A stretch of 64,000 nt of DNA from positions 30,209 to 94,208 of the forward strand of contig JAANBB010000125.1 of NCBI GenBank assembly GCA_014621425.1, read 5' to 3'. The stretch comes from Cylindrodendrum hubeiense. Its lineage: Eukaryota; Ascomycota; Sordariomycetes; Hypocreales; Nectriaceae. Numbering within the stretch: the first letter of the stretch is position 1; every line of letters starts with the position of its first letter. The notes beneath the pieces are model-generated. The model made no database searches. It was not told where the DNA came from and saw only the letters and a list, made by a program, of their open reading frames with translations. Both the position numbers and the translations under genes were made by a program. This document shows positions 52,570 to 64,000 of this stretch, one piece after another.

Positions 52570-54302
52570 CGAGGAGATGGATCAAGAGCAGTTGAATGCA
52601 TACATGGGATGGAGTTGGGACCGGATGAGGGGGGCAGGCGTTTTTGGGATCCCGGACATTTTTTTACTGTCTACTGTTTGCTGGAGTACTAGAGATTGTA
52701 TCAACCATGGATGGATCACGGTAGCCGTAGCATCATGAGGACCCCAGCTATGAGAGGGCACATGGCTTCACTCATCCAACAGACGCGATGAGACGAGATC
52801 GCCTTTAGTTCAGCCTTGGCATCATTACTGGCGCAACCTGTAGCACCGTCGATCACTTGCAGCGATTCCTAACCACTCGTTCGCTGTGCAGACCATGTAA
52901 CTTACAGGCTGTGGAGTAGCGTGCCGGGAGTGACTCAGAGTGCCGAAGTTCACGGAAGACGGCCCCCACCTAGTATTATCGTCTAGTATCATGGCTGCCG
53001 CAAGGCTCACCACGGGGCGGATGGCCCAGCAGCGGGCGTCATGGATAAGGACAAGGGCGAGAATCTTGCTGGGGCTAGCTGTGGTTAATATGCACCTGGT
53101 ATTATACCACGTACCTAATCTGTACACGCTGTGGAAGTCGTAGGCGCGGTCCTAGGTGCGTGGAGTAGCAGATGGCTTTGGGACCATGGTACCGTTTGTA
53201 CTCGTCGCGTTCAAAACGCACGTCCCGTGCGCCGGACTGCGGCTGGATGACATGGATCATGGCATTGCACATCGTAGTCCCGTATTGCACAGGGTGTGTT
53301 TTCCCTCACCTTTCATCACCTTTCATCACCTTTCTGTCTGCAACCGGGTGAAACTGCACTTGTTGCGCGGACTGAAAAGTACCTACCCAAAATCAGCCAT
53401 TGCCATCGCCATTGCCTGGCGAGAGACGGAGGGTGCCGCGCTCACCAACCTCCACACCCACCTGCATCATGGCTTAGGCTGCAGTAGAGGGGCAGTGCCG
53501 GCGTAGCGCAGTGGTCCCCTGTGCCCCAGGCTCCCCGCAGCACACAGCAGCACACAGCAGCACACAGGGCTGAAGCCACGGCGCATCTCTCATTGGCGCC
53601 AGCGTCCATGGCACCGCTCGCACGCATGCTCGGGTACTCTCTACCTCCGTACCTGTCTTCAACCTCGACTCGGCTGCCCCAGAGCCCGATCGGGTCCAAT
53701 CAGGGCGTGCCTTGAGTCCCTGTGATGCCTGGGGATGCCTGAGATGCCTGGTGATGCCTGGTGATGCCTGAGAACGCCTGAGAATGCCTGGGAATGCCTG
53801 GGAATCGATGCGGGCGCTCATGGAAGGCCTCGCTCGCACAGCACATCCCGGTCCGCACTCACACCCGGCCTACCTGGGTACCTACCTGAAGGTATGCGTG
53901 CAGACGAGGTACGACCGTGTTCCATGCACTATGATCCTCCATTCGAGGTTCCGAGTGGCCAGCCGCTGGGATGGCGCCGTTGCTGCCTCCCAGCTGCTCC
54001 AAGGGGCTGAGCTAGAGACTAGAGCTGCTTACCCCGTTGAGATAGTAGGAGACCCTCCACCCCCACAGTACCTTGCAACTCTGCTGGATCATCTGGATCA
54101 TCGAGGGTGTTATAAGACGTCCCAGATCGTCCCTGTGTTTGAGACTGGGTTCTTCATCCTTCCTCCTACACTTGCACTTCCTCCTTGTTCTTCTTCTTCT
54201 TATCCCCTCTCACATACCTTGCATCTCTCACTCCATCACTCGATCTTTGGTTGAATCCCTCCTCCCCTGCTTGGTATTCGTCTTCGTCTCTGCTTGACCC
54301 TC
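52570..54302. other. Intergenic region with several short tandem repeats
   Basis: No gene is recognised in 1.7 kb. It contains CACCTTTCAT repeats near 53306-53335, AGCACACAGC units near 53537-53567, a 10-bp array at 53721-53805 and GGTACCT motifs near 53870-53895. A CT-rich leader precedes the AAA gene at 54303. Confidence 0.55.
53721..53805. repeat. 10-bp degenerate tandem array (GATGCCTGGT-like)
   Basis: About eight to nine consecutive ATGCCTGRNR-type units can be read, drifting from GATGCCTG to GAATGCCTG at the distal end. Confidence 0.8.
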
Positions 54303-56842
54303 ATGGCCATCATGGACGCCGCCACTCCTCAACCCGACACTCAGGTCCACGAGATCCGAGTCGTCGAGGACGCCATTGACGATGATAACAGCTCCATCAT
54401 CAGCTTTGAGCAGCTCCCCCGTGGACTGCGCAGGGACAGGCTCGAGCCCCGACCCAAGGCCGTCCTCAAGGTTGATGGCCAGGTCCCGGATGTTCTCCAC
54501 GTCCTCAAGTACATTGGCTGGAACGACAAGGTTGTCGAGTGTAAGTATTCATCAAGACCCAGAATCAAGACCTCCTGCTAATAACAACCCACCCAGACCG
54601 CCAGAGCACCCAGGCCTTCAAGGACATTCCCGAATTCGAGGGTGATGCTCAGGATGAGGCCGATGCCCCTACTGAGAAGCCCGTCATTGAGATCATCACA
54701 AAGGTCTTCACCGCCAAGGCCTCGCGTAGAGCCAGCCGCCGTCGCCATGGCCGCCCCGGCCCCGGCCAGGCTGATCGCCCCATCACCGAGACGTTTGATC
54801 AGGTCGACTACCGCTACGATGACTACGTCTCGGATGAAGAAGAGGACCTCGAGGCGAACCCCCCTGAGAAGGCTCGCCCATTCATGACCATCCACTCTGC
54901 ACACCTCATCAACGCCCTCAAGGCTGTCGTAGCCTACTACCCCTACATCAACCTCGAAGGCAAGACTGTGTCAATCAGCTCTCCCTACCGCGTTCTCTAC
55001 CACCACCGTCATGAGCTCGCCAAGTACCGCGACAACCAGCCCGCTACCCACGATGATGAGTACACCGCCACCACTGCCAGACACATCAATGCTCTCCTAG
55101 GCTTCCTCGACATGAATCTGGGCGACCAGATCCGCCAAGAGGAGGAGCGTCATGCCCTCAAGGATCCCATGGCTACTTTCGAGTACTTCTGGCTCCTTCT
55201 CAAACCCGGCGAGGTCATCTACTCCAAGCGATACGACATCTGGACCCCCTACGTAATCAGCAGCGTCCGCGTCAACCAGCACACCAACAGCCCGTACGAC
55301 GTCTACAAAGTTAACTGCTGGATGATCGAGTCCAATGGAACCAAGGTCAACCGCTACATGTACAGCTTCAACGTGTCCCCTTGGCTTGGTGAGCAGGCCA
55401 TTGGTAGCCTCTGCATCATCCCTGCCAAATTCTGGCCCGAGGACCTCAACGCCCAGGGCGGCCTCACCATGAAAGAGAAGTGTATCCAGCAGGGCAAGCT
55501 GTACTGGGAACTCCTCAAGCGCCCAACCTACATGGAATACGAGGGTCTTCTCGTCAACTCTGGATCTGGCAACCGCCAGTCCCGAGGCCCCACGGGTTTC
55601 ATGCGTGGCCGTGTCATCTGCGATGCCCCTGGCTTCGACAGTTACTACAACCTGGGCCCGGATTGCATGCGCGGTATGGCCCGCTACCACCGGCCCCCTT
55701 CTGTGAACCAGGCCGCGCCCCCAGCCAAGGACCATCTCCCCAGGAACCAGCCTCGGTGTGGATGCCATGCTTGTGCGGTGGACCGCTCTGAGGAAGTTCA
55801 CAGCCCCTTCCTCAACTTTGAGGACCTTGATCCCATCCACGACTCTCCCCCCGACAACGAACTCTTTTTCTTCGTTTCCAGCAACACCATCCCTGGCTTC
55901 ATCCTTGGTGATCGTCGCTGGGGTCACTTGAACATCGGTCACCTCGCACCGGTTGCGACAGACAAGGAAGCCTTCAAGTATCTCGTCCTCGACGACGAGG
56001 TCAAACTGACGGTTAAGGCTCTGATTGGCAAGTTTGCCACGGATCTTGGCGCCGGCCTCATCGCGCCCTGGGGCAATGACTTTGTCAAGAACAAGGGCGA
56101 GGGCCGCATCTTCCTTCTCCACGGGGCTCCCGGTGTCGGCAAGACTTGCACCGCTGAGTGCGTCGCCGAGCTGACCAACCGCCCCCTTATCTCTCTCACT
56201 AGCGGTGATCTGAGTGTGGACTCGTACAACATCGAGGCCAATCTCAGCTATTTCCTCGAGCTCGGCCAGCGGTATGGCGCCCTTGTCCTCCTTGACGAAG
56301 CCGACGTCTACCTCGAGCGCCGCCGCTCCAAGGACATTTCCCGCAACGGCCTGGTCTCCGTATTCCTGCGTGCCCTTGAATACTACCGCGGTGTCCTCTT
56401 CCTCACCACCAACCGCGTTCAGTCATTCGATCCGGCCTTCCTGAGCCGAATCCACGTCGCCCTCCACTACAAGAACCTGCGAGATGAGGACCGCGAGCGC
56501 ATCTGGACCAACAACTTTGACCGCCTCTCTCGCGACTCGAACAACCTCGTTCACATCTCCTCTGCGGCCCGCGACTTTGTGTGGAATAGCCGCGAGGTTC
56601 GTAGTCTCAAGTGGAACGGCCGTGAGATCCGTAATGCTATGCAGACCGCTCTTGCCCTGGCAGAGAGTGACTCTCAGGACGAGAACTCAGCGCGCATCCT
56701 GATTGAGGAGAAGCACCTCCGGGCTGTTGTCAAGATGAGCCGTGGCTTCCGCGACTACATCTCCAACTCCATCCCTGACGGTTGGGAGGAGGAGAGGTGC
56801 GCTGTTGAGGAGTATGACGACTCGGACAGCATCCGCGACTAG
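54303..56842 (+). CDS. Fungal AAA+ ATPase, Bcs1/26S-distinct (DUF7025-type) family
   Basis: Exons 54303-54540 and 54597-56842 (56-bp intron, GCTAAT branch site) give 827 residues. Initiation at 54303 (MAIMDAA) or 54312 is possible. The C-terminal third is a AAA+ module: Walker A GAPGVGKT (about 590), Walker B LVLLDEAD (about 643), sensor-1 FLTTNR and LSRIHVAL. The large N-terminal half (about 120-470) is the fungal region that usually accompanies these ATPases (FEYFWLLLKPGEVIY, SRGPTGFMRGRVICDAPGFD). A Cys/His-containing loop (CGCHACAV) is present. Such proteins are expanded in filamentous fungi and their substrates are unknown. No transmembrane segment or signal peptide is seen. Confidence 0.85.
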
Positions 56843-57251
56843 GGTTGCAGCATATACTCGGCTGTGCCTTGATTTCTCGCGTGTGTATTTCTTAGATTAG
56901 TGTAGCTTTCTTTCTTTGATGATTCTGAATACGGGGGGTTATGGGCAAGATTGGAAAGATTGACCAAAGCTGGAGTTAACGACGATATGATATCACTTAT
57001 GAGACCTTTATGAATACAAACAAATTGGATGTAAACGAGTGCCACTTGAAACTTGCGATGCATTGTTCGCTCTTCTTTCCTTGACACTGAGTGTTGGACT
57101 TGACAAACTAGGAAATAAATAAACTTTCCCTCCCCCTTAACCAAGATAAAGCAACCATGCATCATGAACTTGCGTGTAGTGTCCAAATTTGTCTCAACAT
57201 AACCCATCAACAAATATCCAGAACTTTTTGTTTCCACTCTTTGTGTTTTGT
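56843..57251. other. Convergent 3' intergenic, AAA ATPase / ABC transporter
   Basis: This is the space between facing stop codons; 3' UTRs are expected and no gene is seen. Confidence 0.5.
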
Positions 57252-60200
57252 CTACTCCTTGCTTTCCTCTCCAAAAATTGTTTTCCTCAGCTTCTCCTTC
57301 TCGCCACTGCTCTCGCACATATCGCGGAAGGCGCCGCCCTCCTTGCTCCAGAGCTCGCGCGGGGAGCCAAACTCGGCGACGCGGCCATCACTGAGGACGA
57401 GAATGCGGTCGAAGTCAGCAATGGTGCTGAGGCGGTGGGCGATGACGAGGAGGGTGCTGTCAGTGAACTCCTCGCGGATGCTGCGCTGGATGAGGGCGTC
57501 GGTGGCCATGTCGACGGCGGATGTGGCCTCGTCGAGGACCATGATCTTAGGGCGTGCAACGATGGCACGCGCGAGGCACAACAGCTGGCGCTGACCCTGC
57601 GAGAGGTTGCCGCCAGACTCGGAGATGGGGCTGGACAGGTCCTTGAAGACGTTGGTGTTCTTAGGCGCGAGTGTCGACTGTGCGGCTGAGGCGGGAGTCG
57701 TCGAGGGCTCGTTGACCGGTGTTGCGGGCTGGGAGTCGATCAGGTGGACACGGGCGAGGGAGTCGCGGAGTTCCTCGTCGGTGTTATCGTCGAAGGGATC
57801 CAGGTTGGACCGGATGGTTCCAGAGAACAGCACAGGGTCCTGAGGAATAATTGCCAATCGTGATCTCAAGCTGTGGAGGTTGATCTTGGAGATGTCCAGG
57901 CCGTCGATGATGACATTGCCTGAACGGGCCTCCAAGAACCGGAAGAGTGCGAGGGTCAAGGAAGACTTTCCAGCACCGGTCCGGCCCACGACGCCGACTC
58001 GCTCGTTGTTGTTAACCTTGAAAGAGATGCCTCTCAGGACCGGCGGCAGATCAGGAGCATACGCAACCTCGAGATCTTTCACTTCCATGGTACCCGAGCT
58101 CGGCCACGCGGCCGGGGGCTTCTCGCCGCCGAGCGACTCCGTCTCCAGCTCCGTGTATTCAACGACACGTTCCGTCGAGTTCATGTTGAGCTCCATGTTA
58201 GCGTAGTTGCGGATCGTCCAGAGAATGTTCTCGGCGAAGTCGAGCGCAAAGGACAAGGTAAAGCCGGCCAAAGCGGCGTCCATCTTGGGGCTGAGGATGA
58301 CGATGAATCCTACAACGGTAGAGAATAGGGTGCCTACGAGGGCCATGCGGAATCCCATCCATCGGTTCACGAGCCACATGTAAGAGGTGATCGTGTCCCA
58401 GCTGTCCAGGCCGCTGTACATGCGGTCGATGTAGACTCGCGTCTTGTGGAAGCCGCGAATGGTGGACACGCCTGCAAGGGCTGCGTTGAAAATTTCGAAG
58501 ACGGGAGACTTGGAGTTGCTCTCGAGTCGCTTCAGCGGCCGGGCGCCGTGGAGATATTTCCTTGCAATCAGCACACCGACACCAAGGAGCATGACCGCCA
58601 AGGGGACGACGTAGATGGACGCGAAGAAACCAGCAATACAGACACCAACCAGCGCGAGCAGGTTAGCGAAGAACAGGGTCATGTCCAAGGTGATGCGGTT
58701 GTCGATGATGTTGAAATCGGATGTGAAGCGGTTTAGAATTCTTCCGACGGGGACCGTGTCCAACCATCGCAGGGGAGCGTGAAGAACAGTAAAGAGCATC
58801 TTGTTGAATAGGGCCCTGGTAGCTTTCATGGCCAGGACGAACCCCCAGAAGAACCGCAGTGTTCCAACAATGGCCGTTCCGATGGATATACCAACGTAGA
58901 CCCAGAGATAAAATGAGAGGTCGTGCTGAGCCTCGGCAACGTGCAGACCGTCAGCTGGGTGGAATGGCTGTTGCTGAATGGAAAAGGCAGATGCATAACC
59001 ATGTATGTCCTGAAGGCTGACTGTGGTGACACCATCGCCGGACTCTCCAGTCCAGATTCGTAACCACCACGCTCGGCCTGTTTACACGTTAGAAGGCAAA
59101 CAGTTTCAGGGGGGCTCATTCAACTTACCAAGAATACCAATCTCGTAACTAAGGAAGATGATAGCAGAGATGCCCCAAAGACGCAGGCCACCGCTATCCT
59201 TAAAGTACGTGAGGTAGACGTGACTCTTCACAACGCCCTTCTCACGAGTCTCCTCCTGGACAAATTGCTTGGCGTCCTTGGAAACCGTCTTTTGTAGCGC
59301 GTTGTCTTCGTTTTCGGCAGGATCTGCGACTGAGGCCTCTTCCGAGTTGACCACGGTGGAGGCTTCTGCTGCCTCATCATCCATGATTTCCTGTTCCGTC
59401 TGCTCGTGCTGTACAATTTCTTCCATGATTCCGTCACGCATGAGGTCGGAAACCAAACCAGCATGTAAAATGGTACCCTCGCCAAGCTCAACGATGAACT
59501 TGGTCTTGGACTGAACCAAAGCCACGTGATGGGTGACGAGAATTCTAGTCCTTCCCTTGCAGATATCACCAGCCACACACTTCTCGAAGATGTGACGGCC
59601 AACATGGGCATCAACGGCACTGAAAACGTCATCCATGACGAGGATATCGGCTCGAGAGTAGATGGCTCGGGCCAGAGTAACACGCCATTTCTGGCCACCA
59701 CTCAGATTGATACCATTGGCACCAAGCTCAGTTTTATCGCCATCAGGAAGAATTCCGAGATCCTTCTTCAACGCACAAACCTCGATGACCTTGTCGTAAC
59801 GCTCCTGAACGAATGGAAGACCGAACAAGATGTTGTCTCGGAAAGAGGCGCTCTCTAGCCATGGGGTCTGGCCAACATAGGCCACCGAGCCCGGGATGAC
59901 CCAGTTGCCAGGGTGCGCCTCGCTGTCGTTGCGCTGAGCAGGGGATAGCGTCGCAGGTACACGAATGGAACCTTCCAACAAGTCCGTCTCTCCAAGAATC
60001 GCAGAAAGCACAAGACTTTTCCCAGATCCTGTCTTACCTGAGATGACCGAAAGTTCGCCAGCAGGAAATGAGAAGTTGAGGTTTCGTAGCATGAACCTGT
60101 CCTCGTCGGTAGTCTTCTCGTCAACTGGCCAAGAGATCGAGGCATCGTCAAACCCAACCTCAGAACCATGGGAAAGGGTATTCACCATCTCAGGTCCATT

Positions 60201-62094
60201 GAGGTACTCGTCGATTCGCTTGATAGAGACAAGGGTGTCAACTGCGATAGTGATGAGCTCGGGGAGAGCCCCTAGTGTCAATTCCAAAGCCTTGAAGATT
60301 CCAATGCTGACGAAAGCCACCGAGGGCAACAGCCGGCCATTAAGGATGGCGTAAACAGCGAGCGACGTAGCAGCAAGCAGAATCGGACTGACAACCCAGC
60401 AGGCAAAGAGACCGGTATCGGCAAGGAAAAGCTTCCACAGCGTCCTCAGCTCCCGCTCTCTCATCATGCGAATACGCTTCTCCCATTTCGCCTCCAAGGC
60501 GGAAAACTTGATCTGCCGCATTCCCAGGAGAGATTCATTGATAACAGCCAGTTTCTCATCGCGGAGCTTCATCAGGTTCTCAGAATTGGACATAAGCAAC
60601 CTGGAGAGGCGGGTGTTGGCGGGGAGGGTGAGCGCCCAGGCCAAGATGCCCACAGTGAATGGAATCCATCCGATCAGCTGCACAAGGAAGGCGGAGAAGA
60701 TGAGGAGCTTGGAGACGCTATTGACAATCATAAATTGGTACGCGGAGAAGTTCGAGACGCGTTGAGCGTCAACACCAACAAGGTTGACAATGGCTTGGCG
60801 AGACTTGAGGACGCTCGAGTCATCGGATGGTGCGTCGTCGTCCTTTTTAGAGGCGTCTGTGTTCGCATCACCCTCGGCTGGCTCCTTAGATTTCTCAACA
60901 GCTTTAACGTTCTTGCGTCGCAGCGATTTTTCAAATACTAAAGTCGACAGTTGAGCTCGAATAGGCAAGGCCACGTCCGCAAAGGAGTACCAGAAAACCC
61001 ATCCTTCAATCCACTAATAAAGATGTCAGCCCTTGTGGCAATAAATCAGAAGACAGAGGGGGAAAAGCTTACCGCGTCAAGCATGTTGAAGATTGCCATC
61101 CAGATGATGAGCGCCGAGAGTTCCAGAACAGACGAGCCCTCATTCCCTCGTTGCTCGAGAATCCTGATGATGCGCAACATGATGTAAAATGGCAAAATAC
61201 TCACGAAGCATCGGAAAAGGGTGACCGACCACTGAAAGGCGATACTACCCTTGTAAGCCCAGACCAAAGAGCTAAACAAACTGCCCTGGAAGTTGAATCT
61301 GTCCCACTCTCTCTTCAAATCTTCAGACCGGAGCTTCATGTCGGGTTGGGGAACATCGTCGCCATCGAGATCGTTCTTCTTGGAGGCGTACTGAAGAAGT
61401 GGGTCCACCCAGGACCAAGTGTATCTGCTAAGCGCAGAGACAGTCCATTGACGGTCAACCTTGCGGTCTTTGTGGAAGACATCTGGTCTTCGCGGGATTG
61501 AGATACTGGCGACGCTCAAAGCAAGGACCATAACGGCGTTTACGGCGCGCAGGATAACAACAGGATCCTTATTGCTAGATACCTGCTGGACCACCCGGGT
61601 CAACTGAGGGAAGGTGAGGGATGTGACAATAAGGGTAGAGGCAAGAAGCCACAGTCCCAGATCGTGCGATCGCACTGAAGAATGGTGAGCGCCCAGAGAG
61701 ATGGCATGAATAACGATGAGAGTCTGTCAATTTGTCAGTTGATAACCTCTTCGCATGCCGTGTGCAGAGCGAGGAAACTGACCCATGCAGCTGTGATCAA
61801 CCAGTTTTCCAAGAATAGTCCATATTTAGCTTGTTGGAGAGTTGAGAGAACGGAAATGGCAATTGACGTTCCAGCACCTGCGGCCGACAGGAGGAGAATT
61901 GCCGTCTTGATCTTGCGATTCGAGAATTCGGCGATGCTCTCAGGCGTGGCTTTACCGTCGTTGTCCTCATAGAAGTTGTCTTTAGGCGTTCGATTGCGGA
62001 ATTGTGTGAGAATCGCGAGGATGGCGGGCGAAGCGGATAATGCGACGACGACCAAGCCGGCGCCTGTCAGTGGAAGCATTAAAGACTCGCTCAT
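57252..62094 (-). CDS. ABCC-type (MRP-like) full ABC transporter
   Basis: Exons 62094-61783, 61723-61073, 61013-59129 and 59077-57252 (introns 59, 59 and 51 bp) close to 1557 residues. The layout is hydrophobic N-terminal region (TMD0-like), TMD1, NBD1, TMD2 and NBD2. NBD1 has Walker A GKTGSGKS (about 646), signature LSGGQKWRV (about 757) and Walker B ILVMDDVFSAVD, with Asp where the catalytic Glu usually stands, as in ABCC half-degenerate sites. NBD2 has GRTGAGKSS, LSQGQRQ and IMVLDEATSAVD, the full consensus. It probably exports or sequesters conjugates or toxins at the vacuolar or plasma membrane; the substrate is not predictable. The exact N-terminus is uncertain: the frame is open to 62211 and a hydrophobic frame lies at 62215-62415, so an extra first exon is possible. 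Confidence 0.9.
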
Positions 62095-63547
62095 GATGAG
62101 CTCGGCGGTAGTTCGTCCTGCGGAATGCGCGCTGAGTGGTCGGCAAGAAAACCCCCCTTGAAAAACTATCGTTCGCGATGCGGTGTCGATCACGACGTTG
62201 ATGAATATCACGTATTAAATGTTAGGTTGAGAAAACCCAGCAATAGCAAAAGCTGCTGGGGATTGGGGGTAAGAATCAACGTGGGAAAAGAAAACTGTCG
62301 ACACAAGCACAATGAGACCCTCCATGGAACAGATGACAACAATGAGGTCAAACAAAAAGATGAGGGGAGCAAGCGAGTGTCGCAACGGCCGGCGTGTACT
62401 ATATACACTGGTCACGGCGGGTTGCTATGTAAATATGACGGAGCTGCAGAAGAAGAAAGACGGGACTCATTACGAAGTGGCGGAGACAAGGTAATCCACC
62501 GTAATGACGGCAGGCGTCTGTGATTGCGACAGACGGGATCCAGTGCTAGAGGCAAGCCACGGAACCCGCTGGCTCGGGACGGAGGATAAATCTGACCGGG
62601 CATATCAAGTCTTGGATGTCGGTCTTGTCCCAGAAGCGCAGCCCACCGGCCACAATCCGAGCCCAAACCGGGCCCCCTGGCCACCTTTTGCAAAGTTCCC
62701 CTAGCGATTAGCGATTGCGGTGATGACTGTAGCGGCTCGGGATGTAGTTTTGGCTTCTCGTTGCCTTGCGGCCATGCCGCTTTGAGGCCGGGGATAGTCA
62801 CCCACAGTACGAGCACAGCACGCATGCATATCACTGCAGGGGTCCATCCCGCCCTGGTGCCGGAACGCGCGGGCAACACCCCACAGAGAGCTTTTCTTTT
62901 TACCAGTAGCCGTGTTGGTCACGCCGGGGGGGGGGGATGATGGTTGGATCGCAGGCAGGGAATTGCTGCCTATGGCGTTGATCAGGTAATCAGACTGCAC
63001 GATCCAGGAGTTCCAGTACGGACCGAGTCCACAGCATCTTACCGAGACAGGGAGAGAGAGACCGTAAGCCGTGCCGCTATTCGCTGACTCGGACTCAGGC
63101 TTGCACAACGTATCCATTGGCGCCAGCCGCCCAGTCATCCAAGTTCCACCGCGCTCAAGGTTAATCATCCTGTCATCTAGCGGATGCGATGGGGGGGTTA
63201 CGCACATATGGGCTGCAGCAATCGCTTCGCTCGCGGGATATCTCTCGCATTGGAGCCCTGGTTGCCGTGTCACCCGCTCGGGTCATTCAGACTCCAAAGA
63301 CGCGGATTGTCGAGGCAAAGATGAAAAGATTGCACGATTGAACGATTGAACGACAAAAGGACCCCCAAACGCTACGTCGGGTTTGTGCATAGCCGGGGGG
63401 ACCGTGATTAGCGCGCCCGTCCCGGCCTTACGTTTTCGGAAGGAGGCGGGGGAAGCAAGCGGCAGGGGCGCCCGAGGAGTCATATCGCTGATATCAGTGC
63501 CCCAGCCCATGTCGCCGACCCTCTGTCTGTCAGTGAGGGTGGAGCAC

Positions 63548-63607
63548 GCACCACCCAATGCGCCACCCAATGCACCACCCAATGCACCACACAATGCACC
63601 ACACACT
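63548..63607. repeat. 12-bp tandem array (GCACCACCCAAT-like), about five copies
   Basis: Consecutive units GCACCACCCAAT, GCGCCACCCAAT, GCACCACCCAAT, GCACCACACAAT and GCACCACACACT are visible. Confidence 0.9.
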
Positions 63608-63773
63608 ATTGAAGGCACCACACACTAACTAAGGAAGGCACCACACAGTCAAGACAGTCCAGCCTCGTTGACCTCCTCACTTCCCACGCTCGGCTCGTAT
63701 TGGACCAGTTTCGGAGGTATCATCAATCCTTGCCGTAACCTTACATGCACTTCGTCCCTTCTCGACGGGGTGT

Positions 63774-63803
63774 GACTCACTTGACTCACTTGACTCACTT
63801 GAC
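63774..63803. repeat. 10-bp tandem array (ACTCACTTG), three copies
   Basis: Three successive GACTCACTTG units are read directly. Confidence 0.9.
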
Positions 63804-64000
63804 ACTCGCGAAAACCAGGTAACAACCCCCGTTCACAGCCCCATTCACCGCTTCTGCCCGCTTTATGTGTTTCCATGCTTGGTAATCGCCTTACTCCCCG
63901 CCCGCAAGTTCACCCACCTTCCAAGCGAGGAATTCAGCCCTCCCCCTGTTCCATGCACGCGTGCGAGATTGAGAGCGACGCTCTTGAGGCTCAGCGCGGG

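Larger units (their letters stand above)
62095..64000. other. Upstream region of the ABCC gene; no recognised gene
   Basis: About 1.9 kb at the window end. It may contain an additional 5' exon of the ABCC gene (62215-62415, -). Otherwise only short overlapping frames, a G-run near 62929-62937 and the tandem arrays at 63548-63607 and 63774-63803 are seen. A neighbouring gene may begin beyond the window. Confidence 0.5.

Noticed and set aside
55097..56122. 341-codon minus-strand open frame opposite the AAA ATPase
   Set aside because: It is a codon-bias shadow of a well-supported gene; there are no motifs and a Val/Ala/Asp-skewed composition.
63548..63607. CRISPR-like array
   Set aside because: Units are directly adjacent 12-mers without spacers; this is a simple tandem repeat in a eukaryotic genome.

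Overview
The window comes from a filamentous ascomycete, probably a Sordariomycete and possibly of the order Hypocreales. The genes are mostly single-copy eukaryotic housekeeping genes with short introns (about 48-84 bp, one of 176 bp). These introns have GTNNGT donors, CTAAC/CTGAC branch sites and AG acceptors. Intergenic regions are compact and pyrimidine-rich. No bacterial-type operon, CRISPR array or intact transposon is visible. All exon models below come from reading splice sites and checking that frames close; none has been tested against transcripts.

Layout. 1-11.2 kb: a DENN/C1 Rab-GEF-like protein (+), a DUF726 alpha/beta-hydrolase with an RGG box (-) and a DNA polymerase iota with a terminal zinc finger (-). 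13.4-23.8 kb: an unknown nuclear-type protein (+), two identical intron-containing tRNA-Glu genes facing each other, a MIC60/mitofilin gene without its 5' half that starts at the second tRNA, a tail-to-tail pair of folylpolyglutamate-synthase-family genes (one intronless, one with three introns) and a double GFA-domain protein (-). 24.2-36 kb: a Bud27/URI prefoldin-like protein (+), a 57-residue Cys-rich protein (+), tRNA-Val (-), an Emi1/PANTS-like twin-Cys protein (-), ribosomal protein S11 whose start codon is split by an intron (-) and the kinetochore scaffold KNL1/Spc7 (+). 36.8-40.8 kb: a lineage-specific repeat-rich membrane-type protein with an in-frame stop before a further 128-codon stretch. 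41-52.6 kb: ATG14 (-), two small conserved hypothetical proteins (+), casein kinase 2 alpha (+), the CENP-A chaperone Scm3 (-), an N-containing low-quality stretch and ATG6/Vps30 (+) carrying a one-base frameshift. 54.3-62.1 kb: a fungal AAA+ ATPase (+) and a full-length ABCC transporter (-). The last 1.9 kb holds no recognisable gene.

How the genes relate. ATG14 and ATG6 encode two subunits of the same autophagy PI3-kinase complex and lie about 9 kb apart. KNL1 and Scm3 both act at the centromere/kinetochore, and CK2 is a general regulator. The two FPGS-family genes share a pathway (folate polyglutamylation). The strongest candidates for new biology, or for an informative genome rearrangement, are the tRNA-Glu/MIC60 breakpoint, the repeat-expanding orphan with its in-frame stop, the RGG-box hydrolase and the adjacent FPGS pair. 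I see no clearly new multi-gene system.
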